NCBI GenBank assembly: GCA_947498055.1
Contig: CANMJA010000040.1
Coordinates: forward strand, 1-37,767
Direction of reading: 5' to 3'
Origin: an uncultured Tenacibaculum sp.
Lineage (GTDB): Bacteria > Bacteroidota > Bacteroidia > Flavobacteriales > Flavobacteriaceae
Length of the DNA: 37,767 nt
This document shows, one piece after another, positions 1 to 6,969 of the stretch (within the stretch, counting starts at the first letter, position 1; each line of letters opens with the position of its first letter). Under the pieces are notes generated by a model. That model made no database searches. It had not been told where the DNA came from and saw only the letters and a list, made by a program, of their open reading frames with translations. Made by a program: the position numbers and the translations under genes.

Positions 1-80
1 AATTTGGTAAATAGTTTGTCTTCGCTATAGCTTCGCAAACGATTATAACCAAACAAAACATACACTTATACGTTGTGGTG
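1..80 (+). repeat. attC-like site A, right part (cut by window edge)
   Basis: Bases 1-76 are identical to 6888-6963, the right part of a complete short site. It ends with GTTGTGGTG (72-80), whose exact complement CACCACAAC closes the same cassette at 548-556. The left arm lies outside the window. Confidence 0.75.
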
Positions 81-123
81 CATTTAACCAAAAATTCGTA
101 ATCTGAACTAAAAAGAGAAAATA

Positions 124-513
124 ATGAACAAATTAAACCGAATAATGACAAATATCTGTTCGGACAATTTAGCAGAAAGTAGAGATTTTTACACGAAACT
201 ATTTGACTTTAATGTTGATTATGATAGTGATTGGTTCATTCACTTAATCTCAAAAGATAAAAAACTTGAATTGGGAATAATTGACCGAACAAATGAAATC
301 GTACCAAAAGATTTTCAAAATAATCCACAAGGGTTTTACGTGACATTTGTGGTTGATAATACAGACGAAATATTTAAGATTGCAGAATCGGAAAAATTTG
401 AAATTATCAGTGAACCGACTGATACGTTTTACGGACAAAGACGTTTATTGCTGAAAGACCCGAATGGAACTCTAGTTGATATTTCTTCACCGATTAAGAA
501 TTTTGAATTTTAA
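124..513 (+). CDS. VOC-family (glyoxalase/bleomycin-resistance fold) protein
   Basis: This 129-residue protein has the length and layout of a single-module VOC protein: an N-terminal strand followed by a SRDFYTKLF helix (residues about 19-27), and a C-terminal module with FYGQRRLLLKDPNG and VDISSP. Family members are small cytosolic metal-dependent enzymes or ligand-binding resistance proteins; the substrate cannot be told. The short length and the C-terminal DPNG-x3-DI motif fit the family well. It is the only gene of cassette 1, whose boundary boxes (72-80 and 548-556) pair perfectly. The ATG at 124 follows an AAAGAGAAAATA stretch. Confidence 0.85.
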   Translation: MNKLNRIMTNICSDNLAESRDFYTKLFDFNVDYDSDWFIHLISKDKKLELGIIDRTNEIVPKDFQNNPQGFYVTFVVDNTDEIFKIAESEKFEIISEPTDTFYGQRRLLLKDPNGTLVDISSPIKNFEF

Positions 514-547
514 GATGAATTTCAGATTTAAACGGACAAAAAAACGA

Positions 548-748
548 CACCACAACACGGTGTCCTATAAAACATAGCTAATAAGTGCTTAACCAAAAGG
601 TTTATGTATATTTAGAAAGTCCACCAAATCTTTTGATTTGGCTTTAGAACAAAAAAGATAAAACAAAATAAAAAGTTTTGGCTAAGTGCTTAATCGAAAG
701 TTTACTACTTTTAATTCCCGTACTAACCATAGCCGAGACGTTGTCATT
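548..748 (+). repeat. attC-like site B (long, hybrid arms)
   Basis: Closes cassette 1 with CACCACAAC (548-556) and ends with GTTGTCATT (740-748). The centre is a CCAAATC/GATTTGG palindrome. The left arm belongs to the CGGTGTCCTAT subfamily (as sites G and K), while the right arm, with TCCCGTACTAACCATAGCC, belongs to the subfamily of sites D and J, so the two arms pair poorly. It looks like a recombinant of two site types. Confidence 0.8.
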
Positions 749-773
749 CATTATCAACTGTGCTTAAAATATT

Positions 774-1667
774 ATGAATTTAGATAAATATAACTTTGTG
801 AAAGGTGTGGAACTAAAAGACAACACACTTATTTTTGCTGTTGAGAATAGTGAGTTTTCTACAACACCTCATACTTTAATTCTATTTCGCACACCAGAAG
901 GGATATGGTCACAACCCGGACATCTTCCTTGGCCTCCTTCTGCAGTTTCTAGTAATACTGACGGAACAGGTCTTTTTTCAATTAGTCCAATTGGAAAAGT
1001 ATTGGACATAAAAAAAGATGGCCATTCCAATATCCATATTTATAAAGAAAAACAGACAAAAACGGAATTTCGATTCTCTAAGTCAATTGATAACGTGATG
1101 TATGCTGGAGGAACAAACCGATTTTTATTTAAATTTTCTGGACTTGAGTGGAGTGAAATTAGTAATGATGAAATGAAAAGTACTATTGGTGTGAAAGAAC
1201 CTAAATGTTTTGAAAACATAACAGGTTTTAATCAGCAAGAACTCTATGCTTTTGGTTGGAGAGGGGTTATCTGGACAAATAAAAACGGGGAATGGCACAA
1301 GGTAATAAGTCCGACCAATCGTATTTTGAATGACGGAGATGTAAACGACAGCACTGTTTATATTGGTGGTCAGCTTGGAACAATAATTAAAGGAAGAGGA
1401 GACACTTGGAAATTAATAAAAAATGACAAATTTACGGACGATATATGGTCTGTATGCAGTTATGGTGATGCTATATATTTTTCAACTAATTCAGGGATAT
1501 ATCAGTTAAAAGACGATAACTTAACGCTTTTCAAAGCACTTGATAAAGAATTTCGTTCTAGTATGCATCTTTTCACTGGCCCCAGCGGTCTTTGGTCAAT
1601 AGGCGCATCTGATATTTCTTTATTTGATGGTGAAAAATGGAAAAGTATCGCTCAATCAAATAGATAA
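774..1667 (+). CDS. Unrecognised protein, beta-propeller-like
   Basis: The 297-residue protein has no recognised family. It shows recurring short units with a Trp near the start and a Gly-rich strand pattern (around EWHKV, YIGGQLGTIIKG, TWKLI, IWSVCSYGDAIYF, LWSIGAS and KWKSI), as in Ycf48-like or WD/kelch-type propellers. No signal peptide or membrane segment is visible, so it is probably cytosolic. It is the only gene of cassette 2, between boxes GTTGTCATT (740-748) and AATGACAAC (1675-1683), which pair exactly. The stop lies only a few bases before the closing box. The propeller assignment is inference from repeat rhythm. Confidence 0.7.
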   Translation: MNLDKYNFVKGVELKDNTLIFAVENSEFSTTPHTLILFRTPEGIWSQPGHLPWPPSAVSSNTDGTGLFSISPIGKVLDIKKDGHSNIHIYKEKQTKTEFRFSKSIDNVMYAGGTNRFLFKFSGLEWSEISNDEMKSTIGVKEPKCFENITGFNQQELYAFGWRGVIWTNKNGEWHKVISPTNRILNDGDVNDSTVYIGGQLGTIIKGRGDTWKLIKNDKFTDDIWSVCSYGDAIYFSTNSGIYQLKDDNLTLFKALDKEFRSSMHLFTGPSGLWSIGASDISLFDGEKWKSIAQSNR

Positions 1668-1674
1668 AAAACGA

Positions 1675-1870
1675 AATGACAACAATTTATAAAAAACATA
1701 AGGTGTTTATGCTAAACTGAAAGTTCTGTGTATATTAACTAAGCACGCTAAATATAAAATTTGACATTTAAATAAAATATAAAAGCAAAATATTTATATT
1801 TAGCTAAGTAATAAACCTAAACGATAGTGCTTATCACCTGCCCTACGTTTCTTATACTGAACGTTGTATG
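1675..1870 (+). repeat. attC-like site C (long)
   Basis: Opens with AATGACAAC (1675-1683) and ends with GTTGTATG (1863-1870). The arms ACATAAGGTG and CCTGCCCTACGTTTCTTAT and a central AAATATAAAATTTG palindrome resemble site M, so these two form one subfamily. Confidence 0.8.
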
Positions 1871-1881
1871 TCATTCAAAAA

Positions 1882-2628
1882 ATGAAGAAAGAGAAAATAT
1901 TACAATTCATTATTGATAATTTCAGTAATAATAGAACTAATTTAATTCCTCTCTTAAATAGATTTAATTGGGAAGACTCTGTTATGCAAGAAATTTATTT
2001 TGAGTTATCAAACAATAATACACCTTTCTACTCTCAAACAGGAATTAGCCAAGAAGTCAAAAATAATTTAAAGCAAAAAAAGATAAATAATAAAACCTTA
2101 GGAGACATATCGGATTTTTATACTGTAATATTTAATACTAATGTAGAAAAAGAAGATTATTTGGATAATACAAATATATTGAAACGGGACTCTGAAATTC
2201 ATTATTGTAATATTTGGATTAATTGGTTTCTACCTGTTTATTATATCGAAACTTGTTATATAAAGCTCATTGACTCGAATAAAGGGATTCAAGAAGGTCC
2301 TTTGAATGAATTAAATAACTTAGAGTTCAATAAAGTAAAGAATATTCATAATATCTTGAATAAAAAGGGATATAGCTTATCTGATTTTAAATTTTTAAAG
2401 GAAGAAGTAAAAGGAATTAATACTGACTGCTTTGAAGAAGGTGATGTATCAGTTTTTGACTGTATATATTCTGATTTACATTATTATCATGACAAATTAA
2501 ATAGACATATTAAGTGTTGTAATATACCTGATCCAAATAACAAAAAATACTATTTTAAAATAATCGATTATTTTGATGATGATTTTAAATTAATAAAAAG
2601 TAGAAAAGATCGTTATCAATATAGATAA
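1882..2628 (+). CDS. Unrecognised cassette protein
   Basis: A 248-residue, Asn/Lys-rich acidic protein with no recognised domain. The ATG at 1882 (MKKEKILQF) is chosen over an upstream in-frame TTG at 1864, because that TTG lies inside the attC-like box GTTGTATG. It has no signal peptide. The aromatic segment IWINWFLPVYYIETCYIKL (residues about 113-131) is hydrophobic but has too many aromatics to be a clear membrane helix. It is the sole gene of cassette 3, bounded by GTTGTATG (1863) and CATACAAC (2642), which pair exactly. Function unknown. Confidence 0.7.
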   Translation: MKKEKILQFIIDNFSNNRTNLIPLLNRFNWEDSVMQEIYFELSNNNTPFYSQTGISQEVKNNLKQKKINNKTLGDISDFYTVIFNTNVEKEDYLDNTNILKRDSEIHYCNIWINWFLPVYYIETCYIKLIDSNKGIQEGPLNELNNLEFNKVKNIHNILNKKGYSLSDFKFLKEEVKGINTDCFEEGDVSVFDCIYSDLHYYHDKLNRHIKCCNIPDPNNKKYYFKIIDYFDDDFKLIKSRKDRYQYR

Positions 2629-2641
2629 TATTAAAAAACGC

Positions 2642-2841
2642 CATACAACAAAACCTATAATTAATGCAGGTTTTGGTGTTTAATCCAAAAGTTAGTGTAT
2701 ATTTAGAAAGTCCGCCAAATCTTTTGATTTGGCTTTAGAATAGAAAAATTAAAACAAAATAAAAAGTTTTGGCTAAGTGCTTAATCGGAAATCAATCGCT
2801 TATTTATTCCCGTACCAACCATAGCCGAGACGTTAGCGGTA
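2642..2841 (+). repeat. attC-like site D (long)
   Basis: Runs from CATACAAC (2642-2649) to GTTAGCGGTA (2832-2841). The centre has CCGCCAAATC and GATTTGGC as inverted arms; the outer arms TATAATTAATGCAGG and CCCGTACCAACCATAG place it with site J. It fills most of the gap before the next gene. The remaining 130 bases (2842-2971) hold a short leader with no gene that I can support. Confidence 0.8.
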
Positions 2842-2971
2842 ATCCCCGATAGTTCTCGAAACCTTTCAGTACTATGCTAACGTCAAAAGGCAAGAAAAGT
2901 GGGGATTTTGATGAAATTTAAAAAGTTGATAGTCAATAAGATAATTTAACGTTAGTCAGAATTAAGTCATT

Positions 2972-3490
2972 ATGGAGTTTAGTCTAGAAGATTTTAGAAA
3001 TACGGGCATTGACCCAACTAGTAATTCAAAATGGAATTTGACCGATTACTATGAATTGTGCTGCAAGTCGGAATTCCATGGATGTGCTATTATAACTAGC
3101 ATAAATAAAAAAAATGTAAGTGACTCTATTAAAGCTTTAGTTAACATTTTACACAGGAATTGTATTGAGGGCGAAGGTTGGTCTCAAAATAAAATTAGTA
3201 TCGATCAACTTTTTAGCTTTTATTTGAGTAGTGGATATCTAAGTAAAAGTAAAGCTATTCAAATTACCAGAGATGATTTTTTAAAAAGTTATCACGAAAT
3301 AATTGATGGAATGCATGAATATGAAAACTATGAAATTAAAAAAAATGGAAAAGTCATACAAAAATTTAGTCATTTTGAAAATGAAACCATTTTCGCCTCA
3401 TATAGCATAGATAACAGTTGGAATAATCGTCAATATCTAATCGAAACGGAGAATAATTGGATATTTTTCGATTGGGGAACTGGAGTTTAA
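2972..3490 (+). CDS. Unrecognised cassette protein
   Basis: A 172-residue soluble protein, no recognised family. Its tail (YLIETENNWIFFDWGTGV) is strongly aromatic and ends four bases before the closing box TACCGCTAA (3494-3502). It has no signal peptide or membrane helix. Size, mixed alpha/beta composition and acidic character resemble many orphan cassette or immunity-like proteins, but no function can be given. The cassette opens with GTTAGCGGTA (2832), pairing with the closing box over nine bases; the tenth base is altered where an intron relic begins. Confidence 0.65.
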   Translation: MEFSLEDFRNTGIDPTSNSKWNLTDYYELCCKSEFHGCAIITSINKKNVSDSIKALVNILHRNCIEGEGWSQNKISIDQLFSFYLSSGYLSKSKAIQITRDDFLKSYHEIIDGMHEYENYEIKKNGKVIQKFSHFENETIFASYSIDNSWNNRQYLIETENNWIFFDWGTGV

Positions 3491-3502
3491 AAATACCGCT
3501 AA

Positions 3503-3615
3503 TCGAGTAGACGGCTCTCTCCATAATTGAAGAGAGTGCGCCTCTCACACCACCGTACCCTTCGACTGTCGCTCAGGATAAACCTTATGCGGATCTCGTA
3601 TACGGCGTGGGACAT
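3503..3615 (-). pseudogene. Group II intron 3' end relic (domains V/VI)
   Basis: Read on the minus strand, the stretch GCCGTATACGAGATCCG... GTACGGTGGTGTGAGAGG resembles the paired arms of group II intron domain V plus linker. The following GCGCACTCTC/GGAGAGAG hairpin and terminal GTCTACTCGAT resemble domain VI and the intron 3' end. The domain V hairpin carries an insertion (3558-3587) made of a TTCGAC...GCTCAGG dispersed-repeat unit. The intron 3' end abuts the attC-like box TACCGCTAA (3494-3502). No maturase gene remains here. Assignment is from memory of intron 3' ends. Confidence 0.6.
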
Positions 3616-3646
3616 TCGTTATTTTGAATTATATTTACCATTCAAG

Positions 3647-3702
3647 GCACACACACTATGTAAAAATGCATTAAAACGCATTTTACATTTAACGTTGTGA
3701 CT
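3647..3702 (+). repeat. attC-like site E (short)
   Basis: A compact palindrome: ACTATGTAAAAATGC (3655-3669) faces GCATTTTACATTTAACG (3678-3694), followed by box GTTGTGACT (3694-3702). The left box reads CACACAC, a degenerate form. Its right box opens cassette 5 and pairs exactly with AGTCACAAC at 4274. Confidence 0.7.
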
Positions 3703-3730
3703 AATACAAAAACGACAAAGTAAATACTGA

Positions 3731-4264
3731 ATGAGAAAGATAATTTATTATGTGGCTAGTTCCTTAGATGGGTATATCGCAGGGGAAAATGACGATATAA
3801 GCAAGTTCATTTTGCAAGGTGAAGGAGTTGAAAAATATCAATCAGATCTCGTAAATTTCGATACAGTTATTATGGGACGAAAAACTTATGAATTCGGATT
3901 TCAATATGGACTTGAACCCGGACAGCCAGCTTATCCAAATATGGAACACTACATATTTTCAAGTTCACTGAAAATTGATAATTTATCAGAATCCGTTAAA
4001 ATTGAAAAAATCAGTGTGGATAAAGTGAATGAAATTCGACAAAACGCTAAGACTGATATTTACCTATGTGGTGGTGGTGAGTTTGCAGGTTGGCTATTGA
4101 AAAATGGATTGATTGACCAATTGAAACTCAAATTAAACCCTATTGTACTCGGAGGCGGGACAAAATTATTCGGTTCTTCAACTGCCAATGAAAGATGGGA
4201 ATTAACTGACAAAGAATCCTTTTCGGACGGACTTCAAATATTGACTTACGATAAGAAGAAATAA
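3731..4264 (+). CDS. Dihydrofolate reductase-like (RibD C-terminal family) protein
   Basis: At 177 residues it matches the YyaP/YwjB-type DHFR-like family. The N-terminal strand IIYYVASSLDGYIAG, the VIMGRKTYE segment (residues about 46-54), the DIYLCGGGEFAGWLL nucleotide-binding turn (about 111-125) and the PIVLGGGTKLFG motif (about 138-149) are the family hallmarks. Members probably bind NADPH; substrates are mostly unknown, and the family is distinct from classical FolA. It is the single gene of cassette 5 (boxes at 3694-3702 and 4274-4282, exact complements). The ATG at 3731 lies 28 bases after the box. Confidence 0.9.
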   Translation: MRKIIYYVASSLDGYIAGENDDISKFILQGEGVEKYQSDLVNFDTVIMGRKTYEFGFQYGLEPGQPAYPNMEHYIFSSSLKIDNLSESVKIEKISVDKVNEIRQNAKTDIYLCGGGEFAGWLLKNGLIDQLKLKLNPIVLGGGTKLFGSSTANERWELTDKESFSDGLQILTYDKKK

Positions 4265-4273
4265 AAGAGTACC

Positions 4274-4347
4274 AGTCACAACTATATATATGAAATCATC
4301 ACAACTTATCGGCAGGCTACGATTCATATACAAACACGTTGGCATTA
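4274..4347 (+). repeat. attC-like site F (short, about 74 bp)
   Basis: Starts with AGTCACAAC (4274-4282), ends with GTTGGCATTA (4338-4347). Inner arms TATATATGAAATC and GATTCATATACA are inverted copies. It is the shortest complete site with two good boxes. Confidence 0.75.
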
Positions 4348-4349
4348 AT

Positions 4350-4826
4350 ATGAAAAACGCAATTACCATTCTACTATTGATTTTGACCAATTACATTTTT
4401 GGACAACAAATTCAGTATGTTAATGCTGATAATGGATTAATCGTAAGAGAAAAACCCAATACAGGTTCTGAAAGAATTGGAAAACTAGAATATGGAACAA
4501 GAGTTGACATTTTAAAAGAAACCGAAATCGAATTAACAATCAAAGACGGAAATGAAAATATAAGCGGAAAATGGGTTGAAATTCAAGAAACTGATGGTAA
4601 TCAAAAAGGTTATGTTTTTAATGGTTTTTTGACATCAAATCGATTGAGTAAAAGAATCGAAATCAAGTTTCAAGATTTTTCGTTACTAATGGAATTAGAG
4701 GTTTGGGACGAAAATGGAGAACTTAAAAAAACTCAAAATGATACTGCAAAGGTTTATTTAGAACTTGGAGAAACCCCAGAAGGGAAAAAAATAAAAATCA
4801 AGCAATCAAAATTTAAAAAAAATTGA
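4350..4826 (+). CDS. Secreted SH3-domain protein, N-terminal part (frameshifted)
   Basis: The start at 4350 gives a clear signal peptide (MKNAITILLLILTNYIFGQQ); the longer in-frame start at 4290 would read through the attC-like site and is rejected. Residues about 21-90 form a bacterial SH3 domain (NADNGLIVREKPNTGS, KWVEIQ, GYVFNGFL), usually a cell-wall or ligand-binding module of exported proteins. The gene stops just after an A8 run (4815-4822). With one A fewer it would continue in frame into the coding stretch that ends at 5199, giving one protein of about 282 residues. It is probably a single broken or mis-sequenced gene of cassette 6. Confidence 0.75.
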   Translation: MKNAITILLLILTNYIFGQQIQYVNADNGLIVREKPNTGSERIGKLEYGTRVDILKETEIELTIKDGNENISGKWVEIQETDGNQKGYVFNGFLTSNRLSKRIEIKFQDFSLLMELEVWDENGELKKTQNDTAKVYLELGETPEGKKIKIKQSKFKKN

Positions 4827-4860
4827 GATTTTCCAACGCCACGAAAATAGTGTAACTATA

Positions 4861-5199
4861 ATGAACGAAGGCCCGCATTGTGACCTAACGGAATGGAAAC
4901 ACTATTATTCAGATTGGAATAAATTGGCTTTTGATGTAAAAGAAAACACATTTGTTTCGGATTCATATGAACGTGAAGATTGGGAAAAGTTCATAGAAGT
5001 AGATATAAATGAATTGAAAAAAGCCGTAGAAAAAGAATGTGGTGGATATTGGTCAAAACATATAAAAGATATAAAAAACGTTAAAGAATATCCAAGTGGA
5101 GTTTCAATGAGTAAGATTTTTTTAAAAATATTATTGATTGACAAAAATGATTCAGTAATTGAAAAAATTATCGAGTTTGAAATTCCAATGGGTTGTTAA
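4861..5199 (+). pseudogene. C-terminal part of the frameshifted SH3-domain protein
   Basis: The frame is open upstream of the ATG at 4861, back through 4801 and across the A8 run at 4815-4822, reading KKIEIFQRHENSVTIMNEG, so 4861 is probably not a real start. The 112 visible residues are rich in Trp and charged residues (DLTEWKHYYSDW, YWSKHIKDIKN) and end EFEIPMGC. I know no separate family for this piece. The cassette-closing box TAATGCCAAC (5206-5215) pairs with GTTGGCATTA (4338), so both parts lie in one cassette, which supports a single original gene. Confidence 0.6.
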
Positions 5200-5205
5200 A
5201 AATAC

Positions 5206-5408
5206 TAATGCCAACAAAGTATCCTATAAAACATAGCTAATAATTGCTAAATCGAAAGGTTTGTGCTTATTTGCAAGAACCGCCAAATTTTTAATTTGGC
5301 TTTAAAACAAAAAAGTTAAACCAAAATATAAAAATTCGGCTCTGTGTTAATCCGAAAAATTAGTGTCTTTTTACACGCTACGTTTCATACACAAGTCCGT
5401 TAGCAAAA
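5206..5408 (+). repeat. attC-like site G (long)
   Basis: From TAATGCCAAC (5206) to GTTAGCAAA (5399-5407). The arms GTATCCTATAAAACATAGC and GCTACGTTTCATACAC are inverted, and the centre is GCCAAATTTTTAATTTGGC. It is nearly identical to site K over long stretches, including TAAAAATTCGGCTCTGTGTTAA. Confidence 0.85.
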
Positions 5409-5412
5409 AGCT

Positions 5413-6045
5413 ATGACAAACATCGAAAACATAAGAACATTTGAGAATTTGAGCGAAAAACATTCGACTTGGATAATTAAATATTGTTCCGAAAATTTCG
5501 ACAAGCCAATATTTATGATTTGGTACAGAGACAATAGCAAAAACGAAACAGAACATATCTTGTCTTATAAAAATGGAGGAATTTTCACTTGCAAAACTTT
5601 GACTGAATTAAGAAAAAAAATAGAATCTGAAAAAAATGAACTAATTAAGTCTGAAAATATAAATGAGTGGTTAGAAAATACTAAAAAAGTGAAAATGGTT
5701 GAATCTTCTACTTATGACTTGATTTCTGTAATTAAAAATCTGAAAGAAAACATTTTAGATGTAAAAACAACTGAAGGTTTTGCCGATTTTATCAGTTTAT
5801 TTGATGATTATATAAATCAAGACGAAAAGAATAATTATCTACAGGAATTTATTGACAACGAATTAATAAAAAAAACCTGGGAATATTATTATGAATTTAT
5901 TTTTTGGCCAAGATTTAATGACAAAGAAAAGTTTGAAATATGGAATCGTCCAAAATTAGAAATTGAAATAGGAAAGTTATTGTCAAGCTTTAAAGATATA
6001 GTTCTGGAATTTGAAAAGAATATGAACAAAAAAGCCATTTGCTAA
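5413..6045 (+). CDS. Unrecognised cassette protein
   Basis: A 210-residue, acidic, predicted mostly helical protein with no recognised domain, no signal peptide and no membrane segment. Notable parts are an N-terminal IFMIWYRDNSKNETEHILSY strand pair and a C-terminal helical region (residues about 125-205). Its last codon and TAA stop are inside the closing box TTTGCTAAC (6038-6046), which exactly complements the opening GTTAGCAAA (5399). Size and composition recall immunity-type proteins, but that is only a guess. Confidence 0.7.
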   Translation: MTNIENIRTFENLSEKHSTWIIKYCSENFDKPIFMIWYRDNSKNETEHILSYKNGGIFTCKTLTELRKKIESEKNELIKSENINEWLENTKKVKMVESSTYDLISVIKNLKENILDVKTTEGFADFISLFDDYINQDEKNNYLQEFIDNELIKKTWEYYYEFIFWPRFNDKEKFEIWNRPKLEIEIGKLLSSFKDIVLEFEKNMNKKAIC

Positions 6046-6075
6046 CACGGTGTCCTATGAAAAGCACTAGCCTAG
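6038..6075 (+). repeat. attC-like site H, left arm only
   Basis: TTTGCTAAC followed by ACGGTGTCCTATGAAA matches the first bases of site K, then the similarity stops at about 6062 and transposase debris begins. The right half is missing. Confidence 0.7.
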
Positions 6076-6257
6076 TTCTTCAAAGTTAATATTTTTTTCA
6101 TCTCTAAAGGAGTTCTATAGTCCAAAAAGAATGTAATCTTTCAGTATTATACCGTTTTATATATTCTTCTATACTTTTATATAGTTTATTATAAGTTTCA
6201 AATGAATATCTATTTAAACATTCATATTTAATTGTTTTAAAGAAAGATTCAGCAACT
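6072..6257 (-). pseudogene. IS3-family transposase (OrfB) C-terminal relic
   Basis: Minus-strand translation gives VAESFFKTIKYECLNRYSF, then YIKRYNTERLHS and, after a frameshift, RTPLEMKKILTLKN and a stop. These are the last segments of an IS3/IS150-type DDE integrase, including the final catalytic Glu (AESFF) context. The first two catalytic aspartates and OrfA are absent. It is joined directly to another relic near 6257. Confidence 0.8.
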
Positions 6258-6540
6258 CTTTAAATCGATCTAAAACTCTATCAGGACTTGGTGTTTTTAT
6301 TAAAGGATGATTAGCTAAATGATATTTTAAATTTCCTGATAAATCTTCTATACAACCTCCTGCGCAAAAATAAATTGACCAAAAAGAGTACAAAATATCT
6401 TTCCATGAATATTTACATTGAGCTGATAATTTTGGTAAGTTTTCAGATAATAATTGTCCAATTTTTTTATTTTAAAACTCTTCGATAACAAAGTTTAAGT
6501 CTCCAAAAGGATTTATCTGAGTAGAATTTAACACCTTCAT
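6257..6540 (-). pseudogene. IS1380-type transposase N-terminal relic
   Basis: From the ATG at 6540 the minus strand reads MKVLNSTQINPFGDLNFVIE, then an in-frame stop, then KIGQLLSENLPKL, YSWKDILYSFWSIYFC, GGCIEDLSGN, and TPSPDRVLDRFKEL. This matches, from memory, the N-terminus of Bacteroidota IS1380/IS4-type transposases. The catalytic core is missing; the sequence runs straight into the IS3 piece. Confidence 0.7.
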
Positions 6541-6734
6541 GTTAATGTTTTGTGCAATAACAAATTAGGTAAAAACATAGAAAGCCGAAAACTATTTGTT
6601 TACAAAGGTTTGTGGTTAAGTTTTATAATGAACATACAGATTTAGGGTTGCAATCCGCTCCCTATAAACTATACTTAAAATAGAAAAACTACCTCCATTT
6701 CTTAAAATAGTTCCTCTATATTATATAGTTTGTT
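6541..6734. other. Non-coding stretch in mobile-element debris
   Basis: I see no gene, tRNA or clear repeat here. It lies between the transposase relics and the recombinase relic and is probably decayed sequence. Confidence 0.5.
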
Positions 6735-6863
6735 ATCGCTTACTCGTAATCGACTCGAAAAGCATTTCCGAGATATCTGGTTTACGATACATACAAGTTT
6801 TATTAGGTCATAACTCTAGTAAAACAACTGAAATTTATACCCATGTTGCTATAAAAAAGATAA
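6735..6863 (+). pseudogene. Tyrosine recombinase (XerD/IntI-like) C-terminal relic
   Basis: In the frame from 6770 the translation is EISGLRYIQVLLGHNSSKTT followed by EIYTHVAIKKI. This is the C-terminal signature of tyrosine recombinases: the LLGH motif holds a catalytic His and IYTHV holds the nucleophile Tyr. Upstream bases read like a decayed, frameshifted HSFATHLLEKG segment (SLTRNRLEK). The catalytic Arg regions and most of the protein are absent. It ends exactly where attC-like site N starts. The fragment is too short to separate integron integrase from XerC/D or phage types. Confidence 0.75.
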
Positions 6864-6865
6864 AG

Positions 6866-6968
6866 CACACAACACTATGTATGTTTTAATTTGGTAAATA
6901 GTTTGTCTTCGCTATAGCTTCGCAAACGATTATAACCAAACAAAACATACACTTATACGTTGTACAGC
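6866..6968 (+). repeat. attC-like site N (short, about 103 bp)
   Basis: Runs from CACACAAC (6866-6873) to GTTGTACAGC (6959-6968). The arms CTATGTATGTTTTAATTTGG and CCAAACAAAACATACACTTA are inverted copies, with an inner TTTGTCTTCGC...GCTTCGCAAA stem. Bases 6888-6963 are identical to 1-76. Confidence 0.8.
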
Positions 6969-6969
6969 A

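Noticed and set aside
1864..1881. Extended N-terminus of the gene at 1882 from a TTG codon
   Set aside because: The TTG lies inside the recombination box GTTGTATG; an ATG follows at 1882.
2874..2957. Inner GCTAAC ... GTTAGTC pair that could be another small site before the gene at 2972
   Set aside because: Arms between the boxes do not pair well, and the closing box of this cassette matches the outer site D instead.
4290..4349. Extended start of the SH3 protein
   Set aside because: It translates the attC-like site F and would hide the clear signal peptide starting at 4350.
5397..5415. Possible tRNA or small RNA at palindromic site ends
   Set aside because: The stems are explained by attC-like pairing, and no cloverleaf or anticodon arm is seen.
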